Below are positions 1 to 7,877 of a stretch of 35,309 nt of DNA, piece after piece. The DNA is taken from positions 1-35,309 of the forward strand of contig CAZANP010000015.1 of NCBI GenBank assembly GCA_964486555.1. The letters run 5' to 3'. A program made the position numbers and the translations under genes. Positions within the stretch are counted from its first letter, which is position 1. Each line of letters starts with the position of its first letter. Source of the stretch: 4484-232 sp964486555 (GTDB lineage: Bacteria > Thermotogota > Thermotogae > Thermotogales > Thermotogaceae). The notes under the pieces were generated by a model. It was not told the origin of the DNA, did not search any database, and saw only the letters and a list, made by a program, of their open reading frames with translations.

Positions 1-2
1 AG

Positions 3-31
3 TTGAATTCCTATCAAAAAAATGATAGTAT
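3..31 (+). promoter_or_regulatory. Candidate promoter of the tRNA-Met gene
   Basis: TTGAAT (3-8) and TAGTAT (26-31) are separated by 17 bases, 16 bases before the tRNA. A 6-bp inverted repeat, CTATCA/TGATAG (11-16 and 23-28), lies in the spacer and -10 region. The -10 match is only 4/6, so this is a position-based inference. Confidence 0.4.
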
Positions 32-46
32 ATGAAAACGGAAAAT

Positions 47-122
47 GGCGGTGTAGCTCAGAGGCCAGAGCGGGTGATTCATAATCACCGTGTCGTGGGT
101 TCGAGTCCCACCGCCGCCACCA
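47..122 (+). tRNA. tRNA-Met (CAU), elongator type
   Basis: All four arms fold. The acceptor stem is 47-53 with 112-118, with one G-U pair. The D stem is GCTC/GAGC (56-59/68-71). The anticodon stem GGTGA/TCACC encloses TTCATAA with anticodon CAT at 80-82. The T arm is GTGGG-TTCGAGT-CCCAC. CCA is encoded at 120-122. The first pair is G-C, so it is not initiator tRNA, which has an unpaired C1-A72. The 5' half closely resembles Bacillus-type elongator tRNA-Met as I remember it. The other CAU-reading possibility is tRNA-Ile modified with lysidine, which seems less likely. It is followed at once by a terminator. Confidence 0.93.
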
Positions 123-147
123 AGGGCCGGAAATCCGGCCCTTTTTC
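123..147 (+). terminator. Intrinsic terminator of tRNA-Met
   Basis: AGGGCCGG-AAAT-CCGGCCCT is a perfect 8-bp GC-rich stem starting one base after the tRNA CCA, followed by TTTTCTTT. It separates the tRNA transcript from the lipoprotein genes downstream. Confidence 0.9.
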
Positions 148-196
148 TTTAGGAAGTCGTGGAATTCACGTTGAAAGATACCTTGGAGGGGATCCC

Positions 197-1708
197 ATGA
201 AACGGGTGTCACTTTTTGGAGTGGTTGTGTTAACGTTCATCGTGATATCCTGTAGCCTCATAGAAGTTTCACCTGTTATATCGTTATCTGTGGATCCTCG
301 AGATCCAGCTGTGGCGAGCGATGTGACGATAACCCTGAGTTTCTCCCCTGTGGTCGGGAATATACAAGCGGAAATATCTATAAACGGTGTTACCGTGATG
401 TCTACTGATACCGTTCCCGCTGTTTACACATGGAAACCTGAAAAATCAGGAAATTACATCATAGTGGGACGAGTGGAAGGAGACGCTTTCAAAGAAGTTT
501 TCGAAAAAAGCATATTAATTGAGGTAAGGGATACATCGCCTCCAATCATAGAATCCGTGAGTATATCTCCTCAGAAACCTGAAAGTGATGATGATGTGTA
601 CGTCATGATGATAATAGACGAAGATGAAACACCTTACATCACCATAAAAAGTTGGGTGGATGGTCTGGGGACTTTCAACACGAGTTTTTCATCTCCTCCT
701 TACTATTTAGAGCTCTCACCCCTCGATCCAGGAACTCATACCCTCTTAATAACCGTCGAAAACGCGTACGGTCTGAGAGATTCAACAGAAGTCGATTTTT
801 ACGTTTTTGAAAAGGACGATGCCCCACCGATCGTAACTTTGGAATTTCTAACGGATCTCGTGGAAACGGAAAATATAGTGGCTCAGGTACATGCTCAGGA
901 TGATACAAAATTGAAAAGCTTAAGAATCTCGATAGACGGAAGCACTGTGAGAGAATTCCTCATAGATACGGACTCTTTCACTTTACCATTGAATCTGGGG
1001 CCCTTAACCGTTGGGAATCATACCATTGAAGTATTTGCAGAAGATGTCGTAGGAAAAGAACAATATTTTGGAAGATACTTTTCTGTATCGGATGTACCGG
1101 ATTATCTGAGATTAACCATGACCCCTTCGGATCCCAATCCAAATGATGTGGTGATTTTTTCGTACGAAACCAATTTAGAAGCAAGTGATGTGAGCTTTTA
1201 CGTGGATGGAGAGGTTATAGATCAGAATACAGAGAGTGCGGTATGGGTTGCAAAGCCTGGAAGTCATTTTGCCACCGTGAGACTGACATCCACCGGAGGG
1301 AAGACCCTCGTCGATGGTTTCTCATTCTCCATAGGTGATGATTTCCCACCCAGAATCGTCTCGTTACTTCTGAACGGTATCGATATAACCGAAAACTCGA
1401 CGATTTCAAATTCGGGAGAGTACATCGACGTGAAATTAACGGTTTGGGATGAAACCGGTCTTCCAAAAGGAGGAAATGTTGTGATGATCATCTCAAAAAC
1501 TCCAATGCCTTACATGGATGTACAAGACTTTATCATTTTATCCCAGCAGGAGATATCCTATGATACAAAAATTGCTACCTACACTGGCTACATCAAAGTG
1601 CAACCGGGAACATACTTTCTGATCATAAACGATCTCAAGGATTCGCTCGATAACAATATAGGAGATAGTGGGAATTATTATCAATACAAAGTTGAGGTGG
1701 TTGAATGA
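197..1708 (+). CDS. Lipoprotein with about five Ig-like repeats
   Basis: This encodes 503 residues. The reading frame is open upstream to position 32, through the tRNA, but ATG 197 follows TGGAGGGG and begins a lipoprotein signal peptide: MKRVSL, a hydrophobic stretch, then the lipobox VISC with Cys19. The rest consists of about five repeats of 85-100 residues. Most begin with a PP motif (SPPII, APPIV, FPPRI) and contain D-D/E-T-G-L type turns and G-T/N-H-T-x-x-V strands. This is the pattern of bacterial Ig-like or cadherin-like beta-sandwich repeats. It is probably a membrane-anchored surface or periplasmic protein. The stop overlaps the next start as ATGA (1705-1708), so the two are translationally coupled. 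The ligand is unknown and there is no catalytic motif. Confidence 0.85.
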   Translation: MKRVSLFGVVVLTFIVISCSLIEVSPVISLSVDPRDPAVASDVTITLSFSPVVGNIQAEISINGVTVMSTDTVPAVYTWKPEKSGNYIIVGRVEGDAFKEVFEKSILIEVRDTSPPIIESVSISPQKPESDDDVYVMMIIDEDETPYITIKSWVDGLGTFNTSFSSPPYYLELSPLDPGTHTLLITVENAYGLRDSTEVDFYVFEKDDAPPIVTLEFLTDLVETENIVAQVHAQDDTKLKSLRISIDGSTVREFLIDTDSFTLPLNLGPLTVGNHTIEVFAEDVVGKEQYFGRYFSVSDVPDYLRLTMTPSDPNPNDVVIFSYETNLEASDVSFYVDGEVIDQNTESAVWVAKPGSHFATVRLTSTGGKTLVDGFSFSIGDDFPPRIVSLLLNGIDITENSTISNSGEYIDVKLTVWDETGLPKGGNVVMIISKTPMPYMDVQDFIILSQQEISYDTKIATYTGYIKVQPGTYFLIINDLKDSLDNNIGDSGNYYQYKVEVVE

Positions 1709-3751
1709 AAAGGTTCATCCTTTTGATTCTACCGTTATTGTTGATATCCTCATGTGCTGAAATGAAAAAACCTCCCACCATAGTTGCCGCGTACATCATC
1801 GAGATTCCCGAAGAAGCGGGGAAGATGATGACAGTTTACATCAGGGTATCAAACGAAGAGAATATGGGTTCAATAGAGATATACAACGGAGACACCCTTA
1901 TAGCAACTTTCAAAAAATCTGGATACCTATCCTTTCCCGCACCTTTTGGTACCGTTAGGTTAACGATCGTTGTGTGCGATTCCCTTGGAAGGATATCTGA
2001 TACCGTATCTCTTCAAACCTTCAAAACATATGATCTATCTCCTCCAAAGGTTGAGATAAAGATAATACCGGAATCTCCTATTCCTGGAGATACCGTCACT
2101 GTCGATGTTGAAGCTAAGGATTCAGAAAGTGGTATCGGTGAAAAACATCTTTATTTGAACCAGGAAGAAGTCAGTATTCCCTATTCATTCACGGCACGAG
2201 CTGGCGTCTACAACTTCACAGCTTGGGCTGTGAACAATGCCGGACTTCGTTCCTCATCCTCGAAGAAGTTGATCGTATCCGATCCGAACGATACGATTTC
2301 ACCAAGTATCGATGTCGTGTATCCTAAAATAGTTCAACCTTACGAAGATTTCGATATATTCGTATCGGCAACAGATAACACTGGATTAAAAAGTATCAAA
2401 CTTGAAGATCTAGGCGGTGTGGAGGCTGTATGGGTTTCTGGAAAATTGGCAACGGTCGGGTTCACAAGAACAGCGGGCATTGGCGATTATCATTTCAAAG
2501 TGGTCGTTGAAGACATGTCCGGGAACGTGGCTTCAAAGGAAGGAACGATAGAGGTTAGGGAGAATAAACCACCAAGTGTCTCGATAAATCTCAGTAGCAA
2601 TTCACCAAAGGAAGGGGAAGAAGTTGAGATTACAGCCATAGTTGAGGACGATACAGGCGTTAAAGAAGTACGGTTTTATGTGGATTCCTCCTTGATAAGC
2701 ATCGATATGATACCTCCTTACACGGCAAGTTGGATAGCCGAAAAGGGGGTACATAAGATAAAAGTTGTGGCTGTCGATGACGAAGGGTTAGAGGGCTCAG
2801 CTGAGGTGGGTATAACTGTGGAAGAAGAGGATAAAGAACCTCCAAGAATTCTCTTTTCATGCCCTGATGATGTCATATTAGGTGAACCTGTAACTTTCTA
2901 TGCCGTGGTAACGGACAACGTGGGTGTGGAAGGAGTGATTTTTAAGTTCGAAGGAACTGGATTTTTGGAGGAAAAGAAAGCAAGTAATTTATCGACAGTT
3001 TACTACACTAGTATATCCTTCCCAAGTACGGGAACTTATTCTGTCGTTATTGAAGCATGGGATGTGAATGGTAACGAAGCATCCGTTACCAGTTATTTCG
3101 AAGTGAAATTGGAAGAGGAAATAAAACCTCCTAGGATCATCAACATGAGTATGGTTCCAAGTGTCGTTAATAAAGGAGAATACGTCTACGTTACCGTCTC
3201 AGCAGAAGACGATACTGGTCTTGAAAGATGTGATTTCTATGTGGACAACGATAAAATGGGTTCGAGTCCATTCGAAAACGGTGTTGCGGAATGGAGATGG
3301 CTGGCTACGGTCCTTGGAACTCATGTTCTGAAAGCGGTAGTTCATGATGTTGAAGGATACACGACCTCCGCAACTGATGAAGTGTGCGTTGTAAGCGATA
3401 CACCGATCGTGGAAATACTGTCACCGAAAAACATGGAGCGATTCATATTTCAAACAGGGATGACTCTGAGTCTTTCAGCACGAGTTTTGGACACGGCAAC
3501 TCCTCTGAAAGCTTCTTTCAGGATAATGGGTCCTGTTGACGAGGAGATAGAAGTTTTCCCGGAGAGTGAGGGAGCTGTCCATCTGTACTCCCACAATTGG
3601 GTGCCAGATCTTCCGGGGACGTATTCCATAGAATTTTCGTACGATAACGTTCACAACCTCCATGCTTCCACAGAAGTCACCATAAGGTTTCTCGACACGC
3701 ATGTGATCTTCAAGACACCTTATCCTGGTTATCAACACGAAGCTGGTTTCT
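1705..3751 (+). CDS. Ig-like repeat lipoprotein, 5' part (3' end lost in assembly gap)
   Basis: 682 complete codons are visible before the N run. The N-terminus MKRFILLILPLLLISSC is a second lipoprotein signal with lipobox ISSC. Seven full Ig-like repeats follow, many starting with PP (KPPTI, SPPKV, KPPSV, EPPRI, KPPRI) and carrying DDTGVKEVRFYVD-type strands. An eighth repeat starts with THVIFKTPYPGY and is cut by the gap. It is coupled to the preceding gene by ATGA. It is probably one gene with the frame that resumes at 3852. Any stop just after the N run in the frame read across it is an artefact of the placeholder length. Function is unknown; an envelope structural or adhesive role is inferred from architecture only. 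Confidence 0.82.
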
Positions 3752-3851
3752 NNNNNNNNNNNNNNNNNNNNNNNNNNNNNNNNNNNNNNNNNNNNNNNNN
3801 NNNNNNNNNNNNNNNNNNNNNNNNNNNNNNNNNNNNNNNNNNNNNNNNNNN
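3752..3851. other. Assembly gap of 100 N (probable fixed-length placeholder)
   Basis: Exactly 100 undetermined bases, a conventional placeholder rather than a measured length. The upstream reading frame leaves one base (3751) of an unfinished codon, and the downstream frame begins a codon at 3852. A continuous ORF therefore needs a true gap length of 3k+2, whereas 100 is 3k+1. Confidence 0.97.
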
Positions 3852-5780
3852 GAATACGAAGTGATCGCCGAGGATGAGAGTGGCAACAGGGAGGTATTCC
3901 ATTTCACCCTCTATGGGTACGAGACCAATCCTCCTCAGACATCACCTTCCACACTTTCTCTGTCTGGTGTAACACAGCCTGTGGACATAAACAGTGATGT
4001 TTACCTTGTGTTCAACGATTTCACCGCATCCGATGATACCGCGATAGACAGGGTTTGTCTCAAGGTCGATGGACCTGCAACGGAAGAGAGGATAATAAGA
4101 GAATATCCAGATCATCCAAAAGAAATCTCCGTGAAGCGCTCTGAAGTAGGCTACATAACGTGGAGAACGCCTTCTGTACCGGGACTGTACACGTTGTCCT
4201 TGGTTGTGATAGATGTCTTTGGAAATACGAGTGTTGTCTGTTCGCTCGAAGTGGAGGTATCAGACATAACACCACCGCTTGTTGGTATAGAGATATTGAC
4301 GCCTGCTGGTGTGACGGAGGAAGGCGTTGAGATAATAAGAGGTAACAACGTGAGTGTAAGGGTCTATTACATGGACAATACGGAGAGTATAAGATCCGTG
4401 ACACTTGCGTACATGAATCCAGATGGAACGGAAGTGATTCTCGAAACACAGGAAAATGTTGCTGGGTACTACTACATCTTCAACAACGTCGACACTACAC
4501 CTTTGATGGATGGTTTTGGAACCCTCATAGCAACTGTTGTAACGGAAAGCGGTATTGAGGGAAAAGGAGATGTTACCGTCCTCGTCGATAACATGACGAG
4601 GCCTGTTTTCAACGTTACGATAGAAAACAGTGTCACATTCGATGATGAAAAAGCGATAAGAGAAAATGCCGTTTTGAGAATAAATCCAGATGAGAGTAAC
4701 ACCATACCTGTACCTTACGATGTGGGGAGATTGATAGTGTACATCAGTGATGATGAGAACGTGGATGAAAGCGATGTATACATGATTTTAGAAGGAACAC
4801 TGGATCTTAGAGATTATGCATTACCGATCAACACGAAAGAATTTTCAGATGGGAGAAAGAGAGTGGCCATAAAAGTTGTGGACAAGGCAGGTAACGAATC
4901 CGATGTAGAAAGACTCGGTGCCTTCGAAGACGTGATTTTCGATAACACACCTCCTAGAATACCTAGTGAAATCTTGACCGATAACTCTGCAAACATCGTG
5001 TTCGGCTTTGAGGATGTAACTATAGTTTCGACACCCACGTTGATACTCGATGGGAGCTACTTTAAGGAAACCTCGATAAACGGTACGAGTGTGACATACG
5101 ATCTATCGAGTTTCCTGACCGATGAGGCCACGATGGAATACACGTTCAAGATTTTCGATATTGTTGGGAACTATTCAGAAGGTACAGGTGTACTTCTCTA
5201 CGATCTTTATCCTCCCACTTTGGCTATAACCATAGATAGTTCGACCTTTAAAACTATTTTTGAAGCCACAGTAAATTACCTCGACAACATATCGGGTGTG
5301 GCAACGTTGTTGATACAGTTAGATACACTATCTTCTGAAGTCAATGTGAATGAAAGAGTTGGAAGTTACCTGTATACTTACGACATACCAGAAGGTTTTG
5401 AAGGAACGGTCACCTTCTCGGTCATTGGTTACGATGAACTCTCTCACTCGACGCAAGTAGCGACACAGATCATATTCGACAACCACACACCGGAAATAAC
5501 GAATGTACTGTTCGATGAGGTTTCAGTAGACGCAGGAGAAACGATCCCAGCTTCTGCTGGAACTCATGTCGTACTCGTGAGTTACGCTGAAGAATTTCTA
5601 AAAGATGCCACGTTGTTGATTGAAGATACAACCAGTTCAACCCCGCTTGCTCCGACGACCATAACGGATACAACACTCAAATGGGAACTGAATGTGACGA
5701 CGGATATCACATTGATGATATACTTAGACGATGTGGTGAATCATGAAACACAGTTTTCGTTCAGTGTTCGCATTCAATGA
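3852..5780 (+). CDS. Ig-like repeat protein, 3' part (5' end in assembly gap)
   Basis: The frame is open from the first base after the N run to TGA 5778-5780, giving 642 codons. It opens with EYEVIAEDESGNREVFHFTLYG, here noted by its key part AEDESGN. This looks like the last strands of an Ig-like repeat and complements the repeat interrupted before the gap. More repeats follow, marked by DITPPLVGIEI, DNTPPRIP, YPPTLAI and similar junctions. There is no signal peptide and GTG 3861 has no ribosome site. That favours one protein of roughly 1,350-1,400 residues with the 1705 frame over an independent gene. The next gene, lemA, starts 15 bases after the stop. Confidence 0.8.
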   Translation, partial: EYEVIAEDESGNREVFHFTLYGYETNPPQTSPSTLSLSGVTQPVDINSDVYLVFNDFTASDDTAIDRVCLKVDGPATEERIIREYPDHPKEISVKRSEVGYITWRTPSVPGLYTLSLVVIDVFGNTSVVCSLEVEVSDITPPLVGIEILTPAGVTEEGVEIIRGNNVSVRVYYMDNTESIRSVTLAYMNPDGTEVILETQENVAGYYYIFNNVDTTPLMDGFGTLIATVVTESGIEGKGDVTVLVDNMTRPVFNVTIENSVTFDDEKAIRENAVLRINPDESNTIPVPYDVGRLIVYISDDENVDESDVYMILEGTLDLRDYALPINTKEFSDGRKRVAIKVVDKAGNESDVERLGAFEDVIFDNTPPRIPSEILTDNSANIVFGFEDVTIVSTPTLILDGSYFKETSINGTSVTYDLSSFLTDEATMEYTFKIFDIVGNYSEGTGVLLYDLYPPTLAITIDSSTFKTIFEATVNYLDNISGVATLLIQLDTLSSEVNVNERVGSYLYTYDIPEGFEGTVTFSVIGYDELSHSTQVATQIIFDNHTPEITNVLFDEVSVDAGETIPASAGTHVVLVSYAEEFLKDATLLIEDTTSSTPLAPTTITDTTLKWELNVTTDITLMIYLDDVVNHETQFSFSVRIQ

Positions 5781-5794
5781 GGAGGTGAACAGAT

Positions 5795-6349
5795 TTGATA
5801 CTCTTGATAGTTCTTGGAATCGTAGCGATAGTTTTAATATGGTTCGTGGCAACTTACAACTCCTTGGTCAGATCCAGGAAAAGAGTAGAGAACGCTTGGA
5901 GCCAGATCGATGTACAGTTGAAGAGGAGGCACGATCTGATTCCAAATCTTGTCAACGCAGTCAAAGGGTACATGAAGTACGAGCAGGAAACTCTGCAAAG
6001 AGTTATGGAGGCGAGAGCAAAAGCTGTGAGCGGGGGAAGTTTTGAAGATAGAATGAAAGCAGAGGGGGAAATTTCCACTATCCTTGGAAGGTTGTTCGCC
6101 CTGATGGAAAATTATCCAGATTTGAAGGCCAACGCCAGTGTGAATCAGCTGTTGGAAGAGCTCACGAGTACCGAGAACAAGATATCCTACGCAAGGCAGT
6201 TCTACAACGACAGCGTTATGATGTACAACACGAAGCTGGAAGTTTTTCCATCGAATGTGGTTGCAAAGATGTTTGGGTTCAAACCTTATCCATTTTTCGA
6301 GCTACCGGAGGAGGAAAAAGAGGCTCCAAAGGTGGATCTGTCATTCTGA
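5795..6349 (+). CDS. lemA: LemA family membrane protein
   Basis: 184 residues from TTG 5795, preceded by GGAGGTG (5781-5787) 7 bases away. There is one N-terminal membrane segment (about residues 1-20, ILLIVLGIVAIVLIWFV) and a short NSLV-x-x-R-x-RV motif. The LemA helical domain follows, with AWSQIDVQLKRRHDLIPNLV, the E-N-K-ISYARQFYNDSV-x-MYN helix and FPSNVVAKMFGFKPYPFFE. The length is typical of the family. LemA proteins are found with an extracytoplasmic helical bundle; their biochemical role is poorly defined. Here lemA ends a run of Ig-repeat lipoprotein genes, suggesting an envelope function. I recall a structurally characterised Thermotoga maritima homologue. Confidence 0.95.
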   Translation: MILLIVLGIVAIVLIWFVATYNSLVRSRKRVENAWSQIDVQLKRRHDLIPNLVNAVKGYMKYEQETLQRVMEARAKAVSGGSFEDRMKAEGEISTILGRLFALMENYPDLKANASVNQLLEELTSTENKISYARQFYNDSVMMYNTKLEVFPSNVVAKMFGFKPYPFFELPEEEKEAPKVDLSF

Positions 6350-6357
6350 GATTTTAT

Positions 6358-6386
6358 TTGGAAAAAAAGTTTGGGTGTGATAAAAT
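6358..6386 (+). promoter_or_regulatory. Candidate promoter of the trpB2 leader transcript
   Basis: TTGGAA (6358-6363), a 17-base spacer, and TAAAAT (6381-6386). It lies just after the lemA stop. Transcription would start near 6393, about 20 bases before the leader peptide start at 6414. Confidence 0.6.
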
Positions 6387-6413
6387 TTATGAAACACGTT
6401 CGAGGTGAAACAC

Positions 6414-6494
6414 ATGTGTGGAAGTTCTTTTAAGGGATCAAAAGTGTTCTTCAGAAGTGAATGGTGGTGGCGGTACCCCGATTCGGCGGGGTAA
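6414..6494 (+). CDS. Trp-rich leader peptide (26 aa) of the trpB2 attenuator
   Basis: ATG 6414 is preceded by GAGGTG (6402-6407), 6 bases away. The 26-codon frame ends at TAA 6492-6494. Codons 17-19 (6462-6470) are three consecutive TGG codons, giving SEWWWRYPDS near the C-terminus. The peptide probably has no function of its own; its translation would sense charged tRNA-Trp. A ribosome waiting at the first Trp codon covers segment 1 and leaves segment 2 free. A ribosome at the stop codon sits next to segment 2 and would block it. The leader frame differs from that of trpB2. Known trp and other amino-acid operon leaders use the same logic; applying it here is inference from sequence. Confidence 0.88.
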   Translation: MCGSSFKGSKVFFRSEWWWRYPDSAG

Positions 6495-6560
6495 CCGTCA
6501 CTATTTTGTTGTATTACGCCGAATCGGGGCTCTCCTTAAAGCGGAGAGCCCCTTTATTTT
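6462..6560 (+). promoter_or_regulatory. Ribosome-mediated tryptophan attenuator (alternative hairpins and terminator)
   Basis: There are three mutually exclusive structures. 1:2 pause hairpin: 6467-6479 pairs with 6488-6501 (13 pairs, one G-U, one bulged A at 6493). Antiterminator 2:3: CCCCGATTCGGCG (6476-6488) pairs perfectly, 13 bp, with CGCCGAATCGGGG (6517-6529). Terminator 3:4: GGGGCTCTCC (6526-6535) pairs perfectly, 10 bp, with GGAGAGCCCC (6543-6552), followed by TTTATTTTTAT. The antiterminator takes the GGGG of the terminator stem. With scarce Trp the ribosome stalls in the leader and 2:3 forms. With ample Trp the ribosome reaches the stop and 3:4 terminates. The trpB2 ribosome site (6564-6572) lies just past the terminator. 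Confidence 0.88.
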
Positions 6561-6579
6561 TATAAGGAGGTGGTTTTTT

Positions 6580-7848
6580 ATGAGAATCAGGGTTAATCTA
6601 CCAGTAGAGGATATGCCAAAGAGTTGGTACAACGTTATCGCCGATCTTCCTTTCAAACTCGATCCACCATTGGATCCAGAAACCAGAGAACCTCTGAACC
6701 CAGAAAGGCTCTCTCCTATATTTCCTCAATCCCTCATAGAACAGGAGATATCTGACAAGAGATTCATCGAAATTCCCGAAGAAGTTCTCAGAGAATACGC
6801 AGTCTACAGGCCGACTCCGCTCATAAGAGCAACGTATCTTGAGGAGTATCTGGGAACACCTGCAAGGATCTACTACAAATACGAAGGAGTCAGTCCAACA
6901 GGGAGTCATAAGACGAACACATCGATACCGCAGGCTTATTACAACGCTAGAGAAGGTGTGAAACGGCTGGTGACGGAAACGGGAGCAGGACAGTGGGGAA
7001 GTGCTTTAACTTATGCTGGAAGAAAATTTGGACTGGAAGTGGAAGTCTTCATGGTTAAAGTGAGTTACTTTCAGAAACCCATGAGGAAAAATCTGATGCA
7101 ACTGTATGGTGGAAATGTCACACCCAGTCCAAGCGAGAAGACAAAATTTGGAAAGAGACTGCTTGAGGAGAATCCAGAAAATCCTGGAAGCCTTGGTATA
7201 GCGATAAGTGAAGCACTGGAGGTTGCTTTGGAAGATTCAAAAACCAAATATTCCCTCGGAAGTGTCCTGAACCATGTCCTTCTTCATCAGACGGTCATAG
7301 GTCTTGAGTTGAAGAAACAACTCGAAATGATTGGTGAAAGACCAACGATCATAATGGGATGTCATGGAGGAGGTTCCAACTTCGGGGGAACGATCCTTCC
7401 TTTCATACCGGATAAGCTGGAAGGGAAGGATATAAGGTTCGTGGCCTGCGAGCCAACTGCATGTCCATCTCTTACCGAAGGAAGGTACGATTACGATCAC
7501 GGAGACACAGCTGGTATAACGCCCCTTCTGAAGATGTACACACTGGGGAAGGATTTCATACCACCCAAGATACACGCAGGAGGTTTGAGATATCATGGTT
7601 CTGCTCCCATAATAGCCAGACTGGTTCATGAAGGAATAGTGGAGGCTCAGGCATTCGATCAAGATGAGATATTTAAATGGGCGAAGGTTTTCTCAAACAT
7701 TGAAGGGATAGTCCCGGCTCCAGAGAGTGCACACGCTATTGCAGGTGTGGTTAAGGAAGCCTTGAGGGCAAAAGAGGAGAAAAGGGAGGAAGTCATCGTC
7801 TTCAACCTGAGCGGGCATGGTCTTTTCGACCTCACTGCTTACACTTGA
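6580..7848 (+). CDS. trpB2: Tryptophan synthase beta subunit, TrpB2 type
   Basis: 422 residues from ATG 6580 behind AAGGAGGTG (6564-6572). The frame is open further upstream, but that part runs through the attenuator and is not protein. TrpB makes L-tryptophan from indole and serine using pyridoxal phosphate. The PLP lysine lies in EGVSPTGSHKTNTS (Lys111). GAGQWGSAL and the phosphate-binding GCHGGGSNFGG loop are present. The long N-terminal extension (NLPVEDMPKSWYN, LSPIFPQSLIEQE) marks the TrpB2 group, which lacks a tight interface with TrpA. No trpA or other trp gene is adjacent, so it is a single-gene unit under its own Trp-codon attenuator. Proposed roles of TrpB2 include indole salvage; the attenuator supports a real role in Trp supply. 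Confidence 0.96.
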   Translation: MRIRVNLPVEDMPKSWYNVIADLPFKLDPPLDPETREPLNPERLSPIFPQSLIEQEISDKRFIEIPEEVLREYAVYRPTPLIRATYLEEYLGTPARIYYKYEGVSPTGSHKTNTSIPQAYYNAREGVKRLVTETGAGQWGSALTYAGRKFGLEVEVFMVKVSYFQKPMRKNLMQLYGGNVTPSPSEKTKFGKRLLEENPENPGSLGIAISEALEVALEDSKTKYSLGSVLNHVLLHQTVIGLELKKQLEMIGERPTIIMGCHGGGSNFGGTILPFIPDKLEGKDIRFVACEPTACPSLTEGRYDYDHGDTAGITPLLKMYTLGKDFIPPKIHAGGLRYHGSAPIIARLVHEGIVEAQAFDQDEIFKWAKVFSNIEGIVPAPESAHAIAGVVKEALRAKEEKREEVIVFNLSGHGLFDLTAYT

Positions 7849-7877
7849 AAAGAGCCCGCGATAATAGCGGGCTCTTT
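7849..7877. terminator. Bidirectional terminator between trpB2 and the FGGY kinase
   Basis: AAAGAGCCCGC (7849-7859) and GCGGGCTCTTT (7867-7877) form a perfect 11-bp stem with loop GATAATA. A/T ends on both sides let it serve both convergent genes. Its last base overlaps the kinase stop codon. Confidence 0.88.

Noticed and set aside
32..196. N-terminal extension of the first lipoprotein across the tRNA gene
   Set aside because: It would translate tRNA-Met and its terminator; ATG 197 has a good ribosome site and begins a signal peptide.
5743..6045. 100-codon plus-strand frame overlapping the lipoprotein end and lemA
   Set aside because: Out of frame with lemA, which has clear family motifs and a ribosome site.
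6418..6579. Reading trpB2 as a longer protein with 54 extra N-terminal residues
   Set aside because: The extra part runs through the leader peptide and terminator, has no ribosome site, and is not TrpB-like; ATG 6580 follows a strong AAGGAGGTG.
6350..6579. T-box riboswitch for tryptophan
   Set aside because: No specifier-loop architecture or T-box sequence (TGGNACCGCG) was seen; a translated leader with tandem Trp codons explains the structure better.
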